A DNA stretch of 33,939 bases from Silene noctiflora (GCA_009801015.1 VHZZ01000859.1:3387-37325), one strand, 5' to 3'. Positions 8,572-20,978 are shown, counted from the first letter of the stretch. Notes: a model not told the origin generated them from the letters alone. Made by a program: numbers and translations.

Positions 8572-11500
8572 TCATTCCACGCGAATTTCAACGACACCTG
8601 TAGCACCCGTCGTGTTAGACTTGTTGGTCTCTAAGTCTTGAGTGTCACGCTGATTTTCAGTACTTGAGCTTGATGGTGGGAGATCATGCTCACCTGTGAA
8701 CACACTGTATTCACCAGTGCTCTGTTCTTGGCTTTCCAAGGCTAGCTTCCTGAACTTCTTTAAGTTTTCCTTGTATTGCAGGCTTGAGTCGTAGTCTGAG
8801 CTACCGTGGAATGTTCTGTTATCTGGTGCAATTTCTTTTAGAAGATCCTCGGCAGACAAGTTCCCTTCCAATGCTCGTACTACCTGTTTCCACAGACAAC
8901 AAAACCCAAGTTTGAGTGCATAGGACTGCCTTCACCCATAGCCAACTTTGAAATACGATCAACTTAACTCCCTAGATTCATATACTAATACTACCTTTGG
9001 TGTTAAAAGACGTCAACTCTGGCCCTTAATTTCACCATATAGGCAAATATGTGCATGTATTTACAGTCACTAAATATGTTCAAACAAAATTTATCATGAA
9101 TAAACGATGTTTTCATATCATTCTTTTTAGAGAGTTCTCAGTTAAACACAATATAAATAGGATGGAGGGAGAATATATTTCTTTGCCCAGATATTCACCT
9201 GGCTCAATTGTGGTCGGCGCCTTGCAGAGCTACGAACACATACGGCAGCACAAGCAACCATTTGAGCCATCTCAGAGGAATCATACTCCTCCAGTCTATG
9301 GTCAACCAGATCGTCGAAGCTTCCACCTTCTAAAGCTTGCATGAGTAACGGCCTCGCCTGCAAGTTAACGGGAAAAAAAAGGAAAACCTCTATGAGCTTT
9401 CTTCAGGTAAAATAGTGAGTAATTATGAAAGAAAGGCATGAGTTTCTTCCTACAGTAACTAAGCACCAGGAGTCTAGCATTGCTGCAGCAAATAACAACA
9501 GTAGTCTCAATGCCTCATTGACTCTGCCTATGGATAGATAGGGGGTCGTATGAACACAGTCTTACCCTTGTGTTGATTCAGGGAAATTGTTTTTTTCCCA
9601 AGTGAACTGTAATGATAATTAACTGATTCACACTAGAGTGAATAAATATAGTAATCTTTGGCTTCATCGAGAATATAGATTAACCAACTTATGAGAAGTC
9701 TAACCCACATAGACCAAAAAAAATTATTAAATTTAGTAGGAAAATATAAAAACAAATTCTTACACTAAAACCCTAATTGACACCTATACGTACAAGTTGA
9801 ACTATAACATCAGAACATTTCAAGTAAACAATGAACCAAAGAGCATCCCTCTGTTCCACATTCACTCCATGTATCAATTGACTGATCATATACATTCTAG
9901 GGAGGTACAGAATTGTGTTTTTAAGGACACTATCTGCTGGGGGAATCGCCATCAGATTCAAAGGCTCGTTAATTGTTCTAAAAAACATAACCAAGAAATA
10001 GTCAAGACTGAAGAAAAGGCATCCTCACCCATTCAACCATGCTATCGTCCATGAAAGGCCGAGCTTTGTCAACAGGTCTACGCCCTGTTATCAGTTCCAA
10101 AAGTACAACCCCAAAGGAAAAGACATCTGATTTCTCTGTCAATTTCCCACTTGAGGCATACTCAGGTGCCAGGTAACTGCATGCCACCCCAATAGAAATT
10201 AGATACTGACGTTAGCCAAGAATTTTACACATAAAGATCTAGAGCTTTACCCAAAAGTTCCCATAACTCTGGTAGACACGTGAGTATCCGTGTCAAAAGA
10301 GAACTTAGCAAGCCCAAAGTCAGCAACCTGGGAAATAACATAAATTTAAATAGTCAATGGCACATTAAATTCCTGAGAGAAACACTTTTATAACTTATCA
10401 ATTAGCTAAATTTAGCAAGCAGATTCAATCAATGACACATCACAATAAAACTATAAAAGTTCCTGAAAGAAACACTCTTATAACTAATCAATTAGCTAAA
10501 TGTTTGATTCATTGTTTACCTTTGCTTCAAACTCGTCATCGATAAGAATATTAGCAGCCTTGATATCTCGGTGTATGATTTTGGGATGACCTGCACATTT
10601 TATAGCAACGAGTCAACAACCTTTCAAATGATTCGAGGAGCATATCATCACAGAAAAACGCAAAAAGATAATAATGACTCACAATCTTCATGAAGATATG
10701 CCAATCCCTTAGCAGCCCCTAAAGCAATCCTCAACCTTGTAGCCCAGCTCAAGGGTGGTCTTCCTTCACCTAGACACATGTTAACATCAATTAGACAAAT
10801 AGTCAAATACATGACATATGGTCTTTTATGCCCCAACTGTTCCTTAATTATAGCCAGATTTTTCATGCATAATCATTCTAAAAACAGCGAGCAAGATGCA
10901 CGAAATAAGACATGAGATATATCACACGCAAGTTTTTCAGTGAAAGGAATACAAACTGTGAGCCACTCGGGTTAACTCAATACATTATTTCCTTCAGTGA
11001 CAAAGGTAAAGCAGCAAATCTTAGAATGGTATAAACAATCAAAGAGGAGTGCTATAGATATTCCTAATCATTCTCATGCAGCCTATTCACAACAGAGAAC
11101 AGGGTAGCAGTAACAATACGTTATCTAGTAATTATAGATCAAATTACATCAATAGATGGGAAGTCTAATTGGACTCTTAACCTTAAAACATATCAATGGC
11201 TCAATCAGAAATCATCCAAATAGAAATCATATTCTTAATTTCTTCGGCTGCTTGCAGGATTAATTTAAAGTTGCACCCCTTTTTCCACAGCATTACTTAG
11301 GCTTCAAATTACCTCCACTATCAAAATAATAGAGTAACACCCGAGAAAATACTAGTACGTCAAAACGAAGACTACTTGTAGAATCTGAATAAATTAGTGC
11401 CATAGTCAACCTAAAGAAAAACCCTATAAACCAGACAAGAAATAGCTAGAAAAAGGCTTCAGTATGAAAATATTCTAAAGTTACATTCGCTAAAGTGCGG

Positions 11501-14359
11501 TTGCTTCCAGCGAAAAAGCCATTGAAAAACTAATCAGCTATTTCATAAGAATACAGACAAGCACGACTCTGAATGAAGGAGAAATATTTGAAGTTTTGAA
11601 CAAGAAAAAGGCCTACCATGCAAATGGAACTCCAGTGTCTTGTTTGAGATGAACTCATATACAAGCATTCTTTCATCTCCTGAAGTGCAATACCCAACTA
11701 GTGACACAAGATGTCTATGATGTACACGACTGATAGTGTCAACCTCGGCATGAAACTCACGCTCTCCCTGGACACTACCAATTTTTAACTGTTTGACAGC
11801 AATCTCTTTACCATTAGGTAAAACTCCTTTGTGGACATAACCAAAACCACCTTGACCAAGAAGATTGGTGCTTGAGAAGTTGTCAGTCGCCAGTGCTAGT
11901 TCTTCATAAGTAAATGTCCCACTAGGAAAGGGCAATGAAAGACCAATGGATTGTGATGGGTGTGATTGCTCCGAGCCCACGCTACCACTTGATTGAGGTA
12001 TTTGTGTGCCGGAACCTTGTTGTGGGGTTGGCTGTCCGTTTGGCAATGCTCCAGGTGGAGGATCAGGATTAGGTTGGTGTTGGTGCTGCCTTTGGTGTGC
12101 TTTTCCAGCGGAAGGGTCATCTAAAAGAAAGCAACTTCATCAACTCTAATAACCAAATGTCTACGCAATAGGGCATAGTAATAAACTGGAAACTCAAAAC
12201 AATTTCTTTTTTTTATGAAAAAAAATTCATATAGCACAAGAAACTACTTTATGTTCAATCTTGACCGTATGGTTGAAATGGGGACATGAGGACATCAATG
12301 CGGACCATAACAACAACAATACCCCACTGCTGCAAATTGCGAGGTAAGGAGGTCAGATCTACGCAGCCCTAACCTTGTGTTAGCTACACAAAGATAGTTG
12401 ATGAATAACCCAAATAAAAGTTGCATAGAGAACTGCATCGAGTGACTGTTACTTCACAATAAAAAAGAAGCACGGCCAGTTTAATGAGCCATTTCTAGAT
12501 GAATAGACTGATAAGTAGGGCAATTAAGATCGGACAATCATCAGAATCGCACGCCAAAAATGTTACTCTTTGTTTATGTCGAAAACCCATCGCCTCAAAG
12601 GCTAAAATCTCATTTCATTTCAATAATTGTGCCCAAAGAATCTAAGAATCAGATCCAATCTACACAAACGCCATCATACAGTTAAAAAAAATGTCCCACT
12701 TTCCTTCCTAGTAAAAATTCAGAAACATCTTCTCTAACACATCTTACAGGTTTCGAGTCTTACAACATTCCTGAACTGCATCGAGCATTCATTAACAAAC
12801 GTCCCCAATGTCTCATTACCAGTTTCCCACATTGTCCCACATTGTCTGACAGACTGCCTCAATAATCAAGTCCACCTCCCACTCTCTATCACCTTCACAC
12901 AAGTTGCAGTAATATCTTGAATAACATCTTACAATGAACTCTAATTCCTTCCACTGAAGATTGACTAATGATCCCCTATAATCCTATATCCATGTTATAG
13001 CTAATCTCCCACTACACTCTAACTCACAAATCAAAACTATAATCTCCCAGAAACACAACAGTCTCATGACTCTCATCTAACACAAATACTAATCCGATAA
13101 TCATATTAACTACCATTTCACAGTATCCATACATGTGTCTAACACAAATACTAATTGTCCCAAAAACCATATATAAAATGCAGCATTGTTCTCACTTAAA
13201 CCCCTTATATCCCTTCAACATTAAACTACATTACACACTATATACTCCCTCAGTCTCAATCATTTGTTTACCTTTTATATTTTCTTTGTGAGGTATTTTT
13301 ATCGAAGTTAAACAAATCATTGCTACAGAGGAGTACTAATTTAATTAACCACTAAATCAATATAACTAATTACTCATCGAAAATCATAATGCATCCAATT
13401 AATAAAGTACATAAACAATCCACAAAACAACAAAAGTTCACAAATTTGACAAACCACAAAAATCCACCATATACAACCATGAAACACTACTGCATTAATT
13501 ATATATCAATCAGTATCAACTTATATAGCAACATAATAAACCAAACAAATAATACTCCATCTGTTTCATTCATTTATTTACCTCCGATTAAATTAAAATA
13601 GCCCTCGAGGAAGAAAAAAAAAAAAAAAAGCGTAAATAAACGACTAGGCCGAGGGGAGTGACAGTATTAACCACTAAATCAACAAACCTAATTAATCATT
13701 AATCATCACAAATCGTAATGCATCCAATTAATTAGGTTAATATATACATGACGACAAAAGTTCGTCTGCAAATTCACCAAACCACAAAAATACACCATAT
13801 ACAAACATGAAACACTACTGCATTAATTAAATATTAACATTAACTTAAATAGCAACAAACTCCGTCTCATTTATTTATTTATCTTTAATTAAAACACCGG
13901 CATCGAAGCATCGGAGCAGAAAGCAACAACTTCTGCTAATTAAGACCGAGGGAGTAATAAACTCCGTCACCAATAATTAAAAAGTAAACAAATGATTAAG
14001 ACGAGTAATAAATCCATTAAAAAGAACATACATTTAGGAATATCATCGGAAAGCAACAACTTCTTCTTTTTACTCCGTTTATAGAAAAAGACGAAAACAC
14101 CCACGCCAATCAACACAATTAACCCTCCAAGTCCAATTCCAACCACCAATGCCGTCACCGTAGCCGGCGACATGCCGGAGGACGGTGGAGGCGGCGGTGA
14201 TACGGCGGAAGGGAGGCCGCTATTGGCGACGGCTGGCGCGATGTTTGACGGCGGAGTTACAGTGACGGGGAGTCCGATGGACGGCGGAGAGAGGGCGGTG
14301 GCGTTGTCGGCTGGAATTAACGGCGATGTTTCCGGCGGCGGCGTGGTAGTAGAAGACAT
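8572..14359 (-). CDS. Proline-rich receptor-like protein kinase (PERK family), 8 exons, 561 aa
   Basis: PERKs are plasma-membrane receptor kinases that sense or bind the cell wall through a Pro-rich extracellular part and signal through a cytosolic Ser/Thr kinase. Exons (read from high to low coordinate): 14359-14032, 12120-11617, 10769-10683, 10590-10520, 10327-10251, 10176-10029, 9357-9199, 8883-8572; all introns are GT-AG and the total is 1686 bp. Residues 1-66 are Pro/Ser/Thr-rich with a PPPPP run and no clear signal peptide; residues 68-92 form the single membrane segment, followed by KRSKKKK. The kinase (about 192-470) keeps GQGGFG (198-203), Lys219, HRD Asp315, DFG Asp333 and APE (359-361), and ends with an acidic/Ser-rich tail. 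The extracellular region is short for the family, nearest in size to PERK15-type members, though I cannot assign a precise orthologue. The family call is secure. Confidence 0.93.
13245..13333. mobile_element. Stowaway-like MITE in PERK intron 1
   Basis: The 89-bp element begins CTCCCTCAGTCTCAATCATT and ends with its approximate inverse (ACAGAGGAG), flanked by TA on both sides (13243-13244 and 13334-13335). The inner GTTTACC / TTAAACAAA arms also pair. TA target duplication and CTCCCTC termini identify the Tc1/mariner-derived Stowaway class. Confidence 0.75.
13555..13658. mobile_element. Degenerate Stowaway-like MITE, second copy
   Basis: It begins CTCCATCTGTTTCATTCATT after TA (13553-13554) and ends GAGGGGAG, with TG in place of the right TA. 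An A run (about 13613-13629) interrupts it. It marks the junction of the two duplicated intron units. Confidence 0.6.
13859..13954. mobile_element. Degenerate Stowaway-like MITE, third copy
   Basis: It starts ACTCCGTCTCATTT and ends GAGGGAG followed by TA. Its middle holds a 16-base exact match to PERK exon 1 (see the findings). A further short remnant of the same type (ACTCCGTC ... AAACAAATGATTAAGACGAG) follows at about 13961-14007. Confidence 0.5.
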
Positions 14360-14398
14360 AGAGTAGAGTAGTGTGGGCGGAAGATAGTTTGAAAGTGG

Positions 14399-14415
14399 GA
14401 GAGAGAGAGAGAGAA
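14399..14415. repeat. GA/CT microsatellite in PERK 5' leader
   Basis: A run of about eight GA units lies 40-56 bp upstream of the PERK start codon. On the gene strand it is a CT run, which is frequent in plant 5' untranslated regions and core promoters. Confidence 0.8.
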
Positions 14416-15027
14416 AGTAGGGCGTGTGTAATACGGAGTGTAGAGAGAGTGTGTTTTTTTTTTAGTGGGAAAAATGGGAAATATATTCGTTGGTTTCTTA
14501 GTACAGTGGTGAATGATTTATACGACGTCGTTTTGTTTGTGTTTAATTGTTTAAATATATGATTAAAAATGCATTAGCAAAATCTTTATACGACTTTCAA
14601 ACTGTATTAGACAGGTGTAATACACTTTGGTGGATTTGTCAACTTTATTTAATACGGAGTACTAGGTATTACACAATTTTGGTTATTTTACTTATTTACC
14701 CTACATTCCTTTTAAGAAAGATTAGCTAGACTTTAAATCGTTATTTATTCTTTATTTTCATTAAACAAGAGGCCTTCTAATCGTACCAATCAAATTGGGA
14801 TAATTGATAGAAAATTGAGAGGAATAGAGGATTTAAGACTTACTCATAAATGAGAGATACCAAAAACATAAAATAGGTGAATAAGTGACCGAGATTGAGA
14901 GAATAGAAAGAGTTAAAAACTTATTTTCTTATCTTTTTCCCATCACCTAAATGGTTGAGATTTAGTCGTATACAATCTACTTTCTCTTCATTGCCTGTTT
15001 TTATTAGCTAATTTGTTTTCGTAATTT
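14416..15027. other. Upstream region of the PERK gene
   Basis: This must hold the PERK promoter on the minus strand. It is AT-rich, with no convincing TATA box position that I can fix and no coding sequence; short open frames here have no recognisable content. Confidence 0.4.
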
Positions 15028-15696
15028 ATTTTCGCAGTACGTTTTTTACTCATTTCAGTACATTTCGTACCGAGCTTTCCATTTTCTACCCCTACTCAAA
15101 AACAACAAACCTAGTCTCTTCTCTCTATTGTTAACTCTTCAACCCGCCAAAAAATACCCAAATTTCTTCAATTATGAATGATAATTCAAGTATAAAGCAT
15201 GTATTAAATCCATTTTTATTAATTAAATTGATTATTTGTATTATTTGTTACTATAATTTTGTATCTTTTGTTAATTAGGGTTTATGTTTAATATAATTAA
15301 GGGTTAATTGGTGAGGATGGTGGTGGGGTGTTGGTTTACTGAGATTTCGCCGGTGAGATGGTCGTTCGCCGCTGGCGAGAAGGACGACAAAGGGGTCGAT
15401 CGCCGACGACCGTTCGATGGGGGCTGGGATGGGAGAGATAAATGACTCCAAGTTTGATTGGTCGGCAAGTCTGGGTGGGAGGCAAGCGTTGGCGGCCGCC
15501 GATGGTGGTAGTGTTTGTGGTTAATGTGTAGTAGTAGTATATTGTAGTNCGTTTGGGTTGGTTTTGATTTCATTTTTTTTTATGTAGTACTAGACATTGG
15601 AGGAGAATAGATTAGAGAAATAAGTGAGAAAGTGATAGGGGAAATGGAATAATTGTCAATAGTGTACTGCGATGAGTAAAATGTGTACTGCGAAAA
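15028..15696. mobile_element. Non-autonomous TIR element with a GC-rich insert
   Basis: The ends form an imperfect inverted repeat of about 35 bp: TTTTCGCAGTAC at 15029-15040 against GTACTGCGAAAA at 15685-15695, with ACTCATTTCAGTAC / GTACTGCGATGAGT further in. The interior has a plant-leader-like CT-rich part and then a distinctly GC-rich tract (about 15320-15500) unlike the flanks, open on the minus strand but interrupted by one ambiguous base (15549). It could be a Pack-MULE-like element carrying a captured gene piece. No target duplication was identified and the superfamily is not settled. Confidence 0.5.
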
Positions 15697-16322
15697 TCAG
15701 CACCCTTTATTTTTGATCAATTTTTTTGAAAATGGAGACTGGAGAGTGCCCTTCTTCCAAAGAAATTTAAAGGAAATAATTTTGATAAATTTTACTTGGG
15801 ATATCGTATTTACGTAAACTTAAACTTTTAAGTTAATAACTTAATCTTTTATGGTTATGACAGACTCTATACTTATTTACTATGATGATGTTACTACGCT
15901 TTTTCTTAATGTTATAAGCTAAGTTTAGCTGTTTAAGACTCTAAGAACATTTCACTAACTCACTATTTACCGTCTCACAAATATAAGTGACATTAGTAAT
16001 TTTGAAGTGTTAGTATATCTTCCCCATAAAAATACTGTATGTTTGATAATTATTAATTACTACTCCGTACTAGTATTGGTGTACATTGTTATTGAATTGT
16101 ATACGGATAAATTTGAATTATAAATTAATAGTGTATTTAAATAAGTGGGGATAGGTATGAATGTATGATTATGACAGATAGACGACTTTATTTCCTTTAC
16201 TTTCTGCACTTTTCCTTTGTTATTCCTATTTAGGTCACTGGGTTCAGTTGGCCAACTCATTGAAATCAACGTGGTAGAGGAACTAGAAAGGAAGGGTATT
16301 TGAAAGCTAAAACTATGATGGG
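15697..16322. other. Intergenic, no gene seen
   Basis: AT-rich sequence with short chance open frames only. I see no RNA gene, repeat or transposon end that I can support. Confidence 0.4.
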
Positions 16323-16440
16323 TATATCCGTGTCACAAGCTTGTGACGGGTCAAGTATCACCAATGAGAATCACAAATAATTTGTCTTTATCTATCCAAG
16401 TAAATATTATTTGACCTATACAAGCTTGTGACAGGATAAT
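16323..16440. mobile_element. Small MITE with TCACAAGCTTG termini
   Basis: The left end TATATCCGTGTCACAAGCTT and the reverse complement of the right end (ATTATCCTGTCACAAGCTTG) match over about 30 bp, including the following GGGTCAAGTA / AGGTCAAATA. The element is about 118 bp. The target duplication is unclear, so the superfamily is not assigned. Confidence 0.55.
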
Positions 16441-16909
16441 TTGTGTATAAATATAGGTATGAATGAAAGTATGAAATCATAAAGTGAATCTCGCGTGAGA
16501 CTTGGGTCCACTATTTTAGTCTTGCATTGTTGCATGTTGCATCCCTGCAATTGCAAAGCTGCAAAATACAACGTTTTGTTATTCTTCAAGAAAAAAAATG
16601 TCCAACTAGGGTTAGATGTAAACTATTGGCACCGAATGGGTCTTCAAGTGCAAATTTATTCTCATGTGGCGGCGGTTGATTTAGGGGGGTTAATAGGAGC
16701 GCTCGCCTCTATTAATAGTCATAAATTTTAAGGTTTTTTGGTTAAAACTTTCCAACGTTTTTCGAGTTTCTCTTAAACCATTACTCGTTCACCCCCGCTG
16801 AAAATTTTTGCCCCCCATTGGGGTCAATTTTTGGCTCCACCGCTGATGTAGGGGTTTTGGTTTGAAGGGGAAGTCGATGTCTCAATTGGCTCTAACTCTC
16901 CACTAGAAA
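16441..16909. other. Intergenic, no gene seen
   Basis: Open frames here are short and without recognisable domains. A stretch near 16790-16860 (CACCCCCGCTGAAAATTTTT, then GCCCCCCATTGGGG) resembles decayed plant repeat sequence, but I cannot name it. Confidence 0.35.
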
Positions 16910-17280
16910 TGGAGGTGGGCATGCGGGTCGGCACGCAGCACTCCCCACTACAACCAACGACCCATGGCTTATTTTAGCACGGCACAGGGTTGGTATGGCA
17001 TGCCATGGGCCATGCCTAGGCCAAAATTTGAGAAAAAAAAGATAGTGCTCAACTTAGACACGGCACGACACGCCTTTAGCACGCTCAAAACACAAAGAAA
17101 TACGATTAAAGTTGCTTAGGTAAGCCTAAGCACGACACAGCACGCCATGGGTCGCCATTCACATTTCACTAGCAAGACATGAAGCTCACATTTCCGTGTC
17201 TAGGCCGTCCCATTTTCTTCTCTTAGCACGATGGGCCAACTCGAGGCACGGCCCTGCAAGACCCGACCCTCCATATTACA
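16910..17280. repeat. GC-rich degenerate MITE-like repeat
   Basis: This segment is full of GGCACG, AGCACG and CATGGG motifs, and its ends show loose inverted similarity (ATGGAGGTGGGCATGCGGG at the left, and ATGGAGGGTCGGG on the opposite strand at the right). Such GGCACGGCACG-rich short elements are common in plants and many are hAT-type MITEs. Ends and target duplications are too decayed to confirm. Confidence 0.35.
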
Positions 17281-17397
17281 CGCTAGATTTTTCAAAGGCA
17301 AAAAAAAAAAAGTATAGTCATCACATGAGACTAGTTTTGAACCGGACATATTTCCCATTACAACTTTGCTTCTAATACTACATCGATTCATATATAA

Positions 17398-18340
17398 CTA
17401 GTATAGATCTCGCGCAATGCGCGGTATATACTAGGTAGCACGGACACTCCTCCTAACTAGCCGTCCCGTGTCGGACACACGGACACTCGACACTCGTCGG
17501 ACACACGCCTATAGTTAGACGAGGAATAAAATATCAAAAGAAATTGATTAGAAGATGGGTTTGGCTGAGAAATGAGAATTATTTATAGTCAAGGTCAAAT
17601 TTTACCTTCACTTATGTAAATTTAATATCAAATACATTAAAAAAATGAAATTATACGCTATTTATAACCATAAAATATATATTTTATTAAATTTTAATAG
17701 CGTGTCCCGTGTCCTAAATTTCATAGGATGCCGTGTCACGTGTCCGTGTCGTGTACGTGTCCGTGTCCGTTTTGGTGCTACCTAGGGTATATATAGAGTA
17801 TTTATTTTTTAGAATGTTATTTATAACGGAAAACTAAAGTTATGAAAAGTGTATTTTTTTGAAATCTATATTTTTTTATCATAAAATTAAGGATTTCATT
17901 TATAAATTTTCTCTAATTATTTTAATGAAATTTTTTGTCACAGAGTTAATGCTAAATATATGTCAAGTTATTCTCTAAATTTATAAGTATTGCATTTAAT
18001 GAAAAATTGATCAACTTATAGTTTATAGTCTAACATCAATTTTATATTATTTTAATGAAAAATCATAATTTTGAATTTAATTATAAGATTAAAGTTTAAT
18101 TATAAGATTATATTTTAATGAAAAGGTAATAGTTTAAAGAAATAAAGTTTTACTTGTTTCTTTATTTAGATAGAAGCATTTGGAGGAACAGTAAGAAGAT
18201 AAAACCATAAGAAGAGGATGATTTTATTTATTTATGGCATATAAATAAAAAGAGGATTCAATTAATGAGAGTGAGAACCATTATTAGAAGGTAAATATTT
18301 AGGAGGGAAACTTTAGCAGGAAAAATTATAGCATTAACTA
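17398..18340 (-). mobile_element. Helitron copy 2, antisense, with nested hAT MITE
   Basis: On the minus strand the element ends with the hairpin CGCGC / GCGCG (17411-17423, loop ATT), then AGATCTATA and terminal CTAG (17401-17398), followed by host T, as in Helitron copy 1. Upstream on the minus strand it shares several AT-rich blocks with copy 1, for example AGTAAAACTTTATTTC and GACATATATTTAGCATT. Its 5' end was not located; 18340 is approximate. Near its 3' hairpin it is interrupted by a 355-bp hAT MITE (17431-17785). No coding sequence is present. Confidence 0.7.
17431..17785 (-). mobile_element. Non-autonomous hAT-type MITE, copy A (355 bp)
   Basis: The element starts CTAGGTAGCAC and ends GTGCTACCTAG, a perfect 11-bp terminal inverted repeat, and is flanked by the 8-bp duplication GGTATATA (17423-17430 and 17786-17793). 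An 8-bp duplication with a C-A-G-type terminus indicates the hAT superfamily. Sub-terminal regions hold repeated GACACGG / GTGTCCG motifs, the likely transposase-binding type of repeat. No transposase is encoded. It sits inside Helitron copy 2, so it is younger than that Helitron. A 364-bp copy in the opposite orientation lies at 29065-29428. Confidence 0.88.
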
Positions 18341-18535
18341 AGGGTAAAATAATAAGCAAGACTCTTCCAAGTTTCTTTATTGTTCAAACTCACCTCAGAT
18401 TCACCTTAAACTTTATACATTAGTGTCTCCAAGAACTTTCGTAAGAGAACTAAGGGTAAGATTATTAGAATAAACTCTTCCAAGTTTCTTTATTATTCAA
18501 ACTCACCTCAGACCCACCTTAGACTTTATACATTA
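18339..18535. repeat. Direct repeat, about 111-bp period
   Basis: Two copies start at about 18339 and 18449 with AACTAAGGGTAA and share CTCTTCCAAGTTTCTTTATT, AAACTCACCTCAGA and ACTTTATACATTA. They differ by scattered substitutions. Their origin is unknown. Confidence 0.75.
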
Positions 18536-18662
18536 TCACTCAGACTTATCTCAGACTCTCCATTTTACTTCTTTTTTTTTACAAAACGAAATAACATATG
18601 AGATCCATTCATTAAATAATTTCCCCTTGAGAGTGGAGCCAAGACTCACCTTAAGACTTTGG

Positions 18663-18716
18663 TAAGACTATTGGTAGTCTTGAATAAATCTTGTCTCAAG
18701 ACTACCAATAATCTTA
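18663..18716. repeat. Near-perfect 21-bp hairpin
   Basis: The arms are 18663-18683 (TAAGACTATTGGTAGTCTTG plus A) and 18696-18716 (its inverse with one mismatch), with a 12-base loop. It could be a small cruciform or MITE centre. As RNA it would fold stably, but nothing shows it is transcribed. Confidence 0.7.
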
Positions 18717-19319
18717 CATTAAGTGATAAGCAAAGAGAAACAAAGGTGGTGTTAATCACAATCTGCAAAATTATCATGATTCATGTTTACTCCCTTGTTG
18801 TTAAGGGTTGGTCTCTGTTGTTACGGTCACAATTTGTGACAGCCACAAATTAAACCACTTTATGATAGAAAATGACCACTCATAAAATGTTATCTATTAA
18901 ATAATGGTCACATTTTCCCATAAAAATAGTCACATATGGGTCAGTCACAAATTCTTGAGAATTTGTGCCTTGTTAATTCCACTCGAACATTTTCTTTAAA
19001 TTGACATATTTAGTTGGTTTGCTACATTTCCGTTGGTCATGGTTTTACGTGTAAAATGACAATTTACTGGGTGAGTCTCCAACCATCTAAATCCCACAAT
19101 ATCCATGCCAAAAGCAAAAGTTGCAATTCCGGAAAATAGGATGGAGTACTACATTTTGTGAATGAAAGCGGAAACACCAGAGCAAAAATCCTTTCCATCA
19201 AAATACAATGTCTCGAAAATAAAACGAAAGTAGGAGCTAGTCCCAACAGTTCAGATGAACAAAAAGGTAGTTACTACTTGAAGTACCAAAATTAACCGTC
19301 CTAATACAGCAAACCTCTT
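18717..19319. other. Intergenic and 3' flank of RPL37
   Basis: Between about 18815 and 18965 there are several palindromic CACAATTTGTG-like motifs, including CACAAATTCT-TG-AGAATTTGTG at about 18944-18967; they may be a decayed MITE. The part nearest 19319 should be the RPL37 3' untranslated region. No coding sequence is seen. Confidence 0.4.

Positions 19320-20978
<1,659 letters not shown>

Larger units (their letters stand above)
13245..13954. repeat. MITE-bounded tandem duplication in PERK intron 1
   Basis: Three Stowaway-like copies start at 13245, 13555 and about 13859 (spacings 310 and about 304 bp). The DNA between copies 1 and 2 (13348-13552) and between copies 2 and 3 (13670-13857) is the same sequence: both contain ACCACTAAATCAA, TAATGCATCCAATTAAT, ACCACAAAAAT/ACCACAAAAAA-type runs and GAAACACTACTGCATTAATT. 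The second and third MITE copies are more decayed than the first. The arrangement fits unequal exchange using a MITE as the homologous end, or a local duplication including one MITE. Confidence 0.75.
12121..14031 (-). other. Large first intron of the PERK gene
   Basis: This 1.9-kb intron separates the exon for the extracellular/membrane part from the kinase exons. Its splice sites join codon 110 (T|AT, Tyr). The 5' third (13245-14010, closest to exon 1) is a cluster of Stowaway-like MITEs and a tandem duplication; the rest (12121-13240) is AT-rich with no coding potential. Poly-purine and CCCACT/CCCACATT runs occur near 12820-12850 as a short direct repeat. Confidence 0.8.

Noticed and set aside
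13967-14031. Continuation of PERK exon 1 as a 130-aa protein
   Set aside because: The frame runs past a good GT donor that joins exactly to the kinase exon; the extra residues are intron.
15304-15573. Minus-strand frame of 89 codons crossing the ambiguous base
   Set aside because: It is kept only as evidence of a GC-rich captured segment; no domain is recognised and it includes an undetermined residue.
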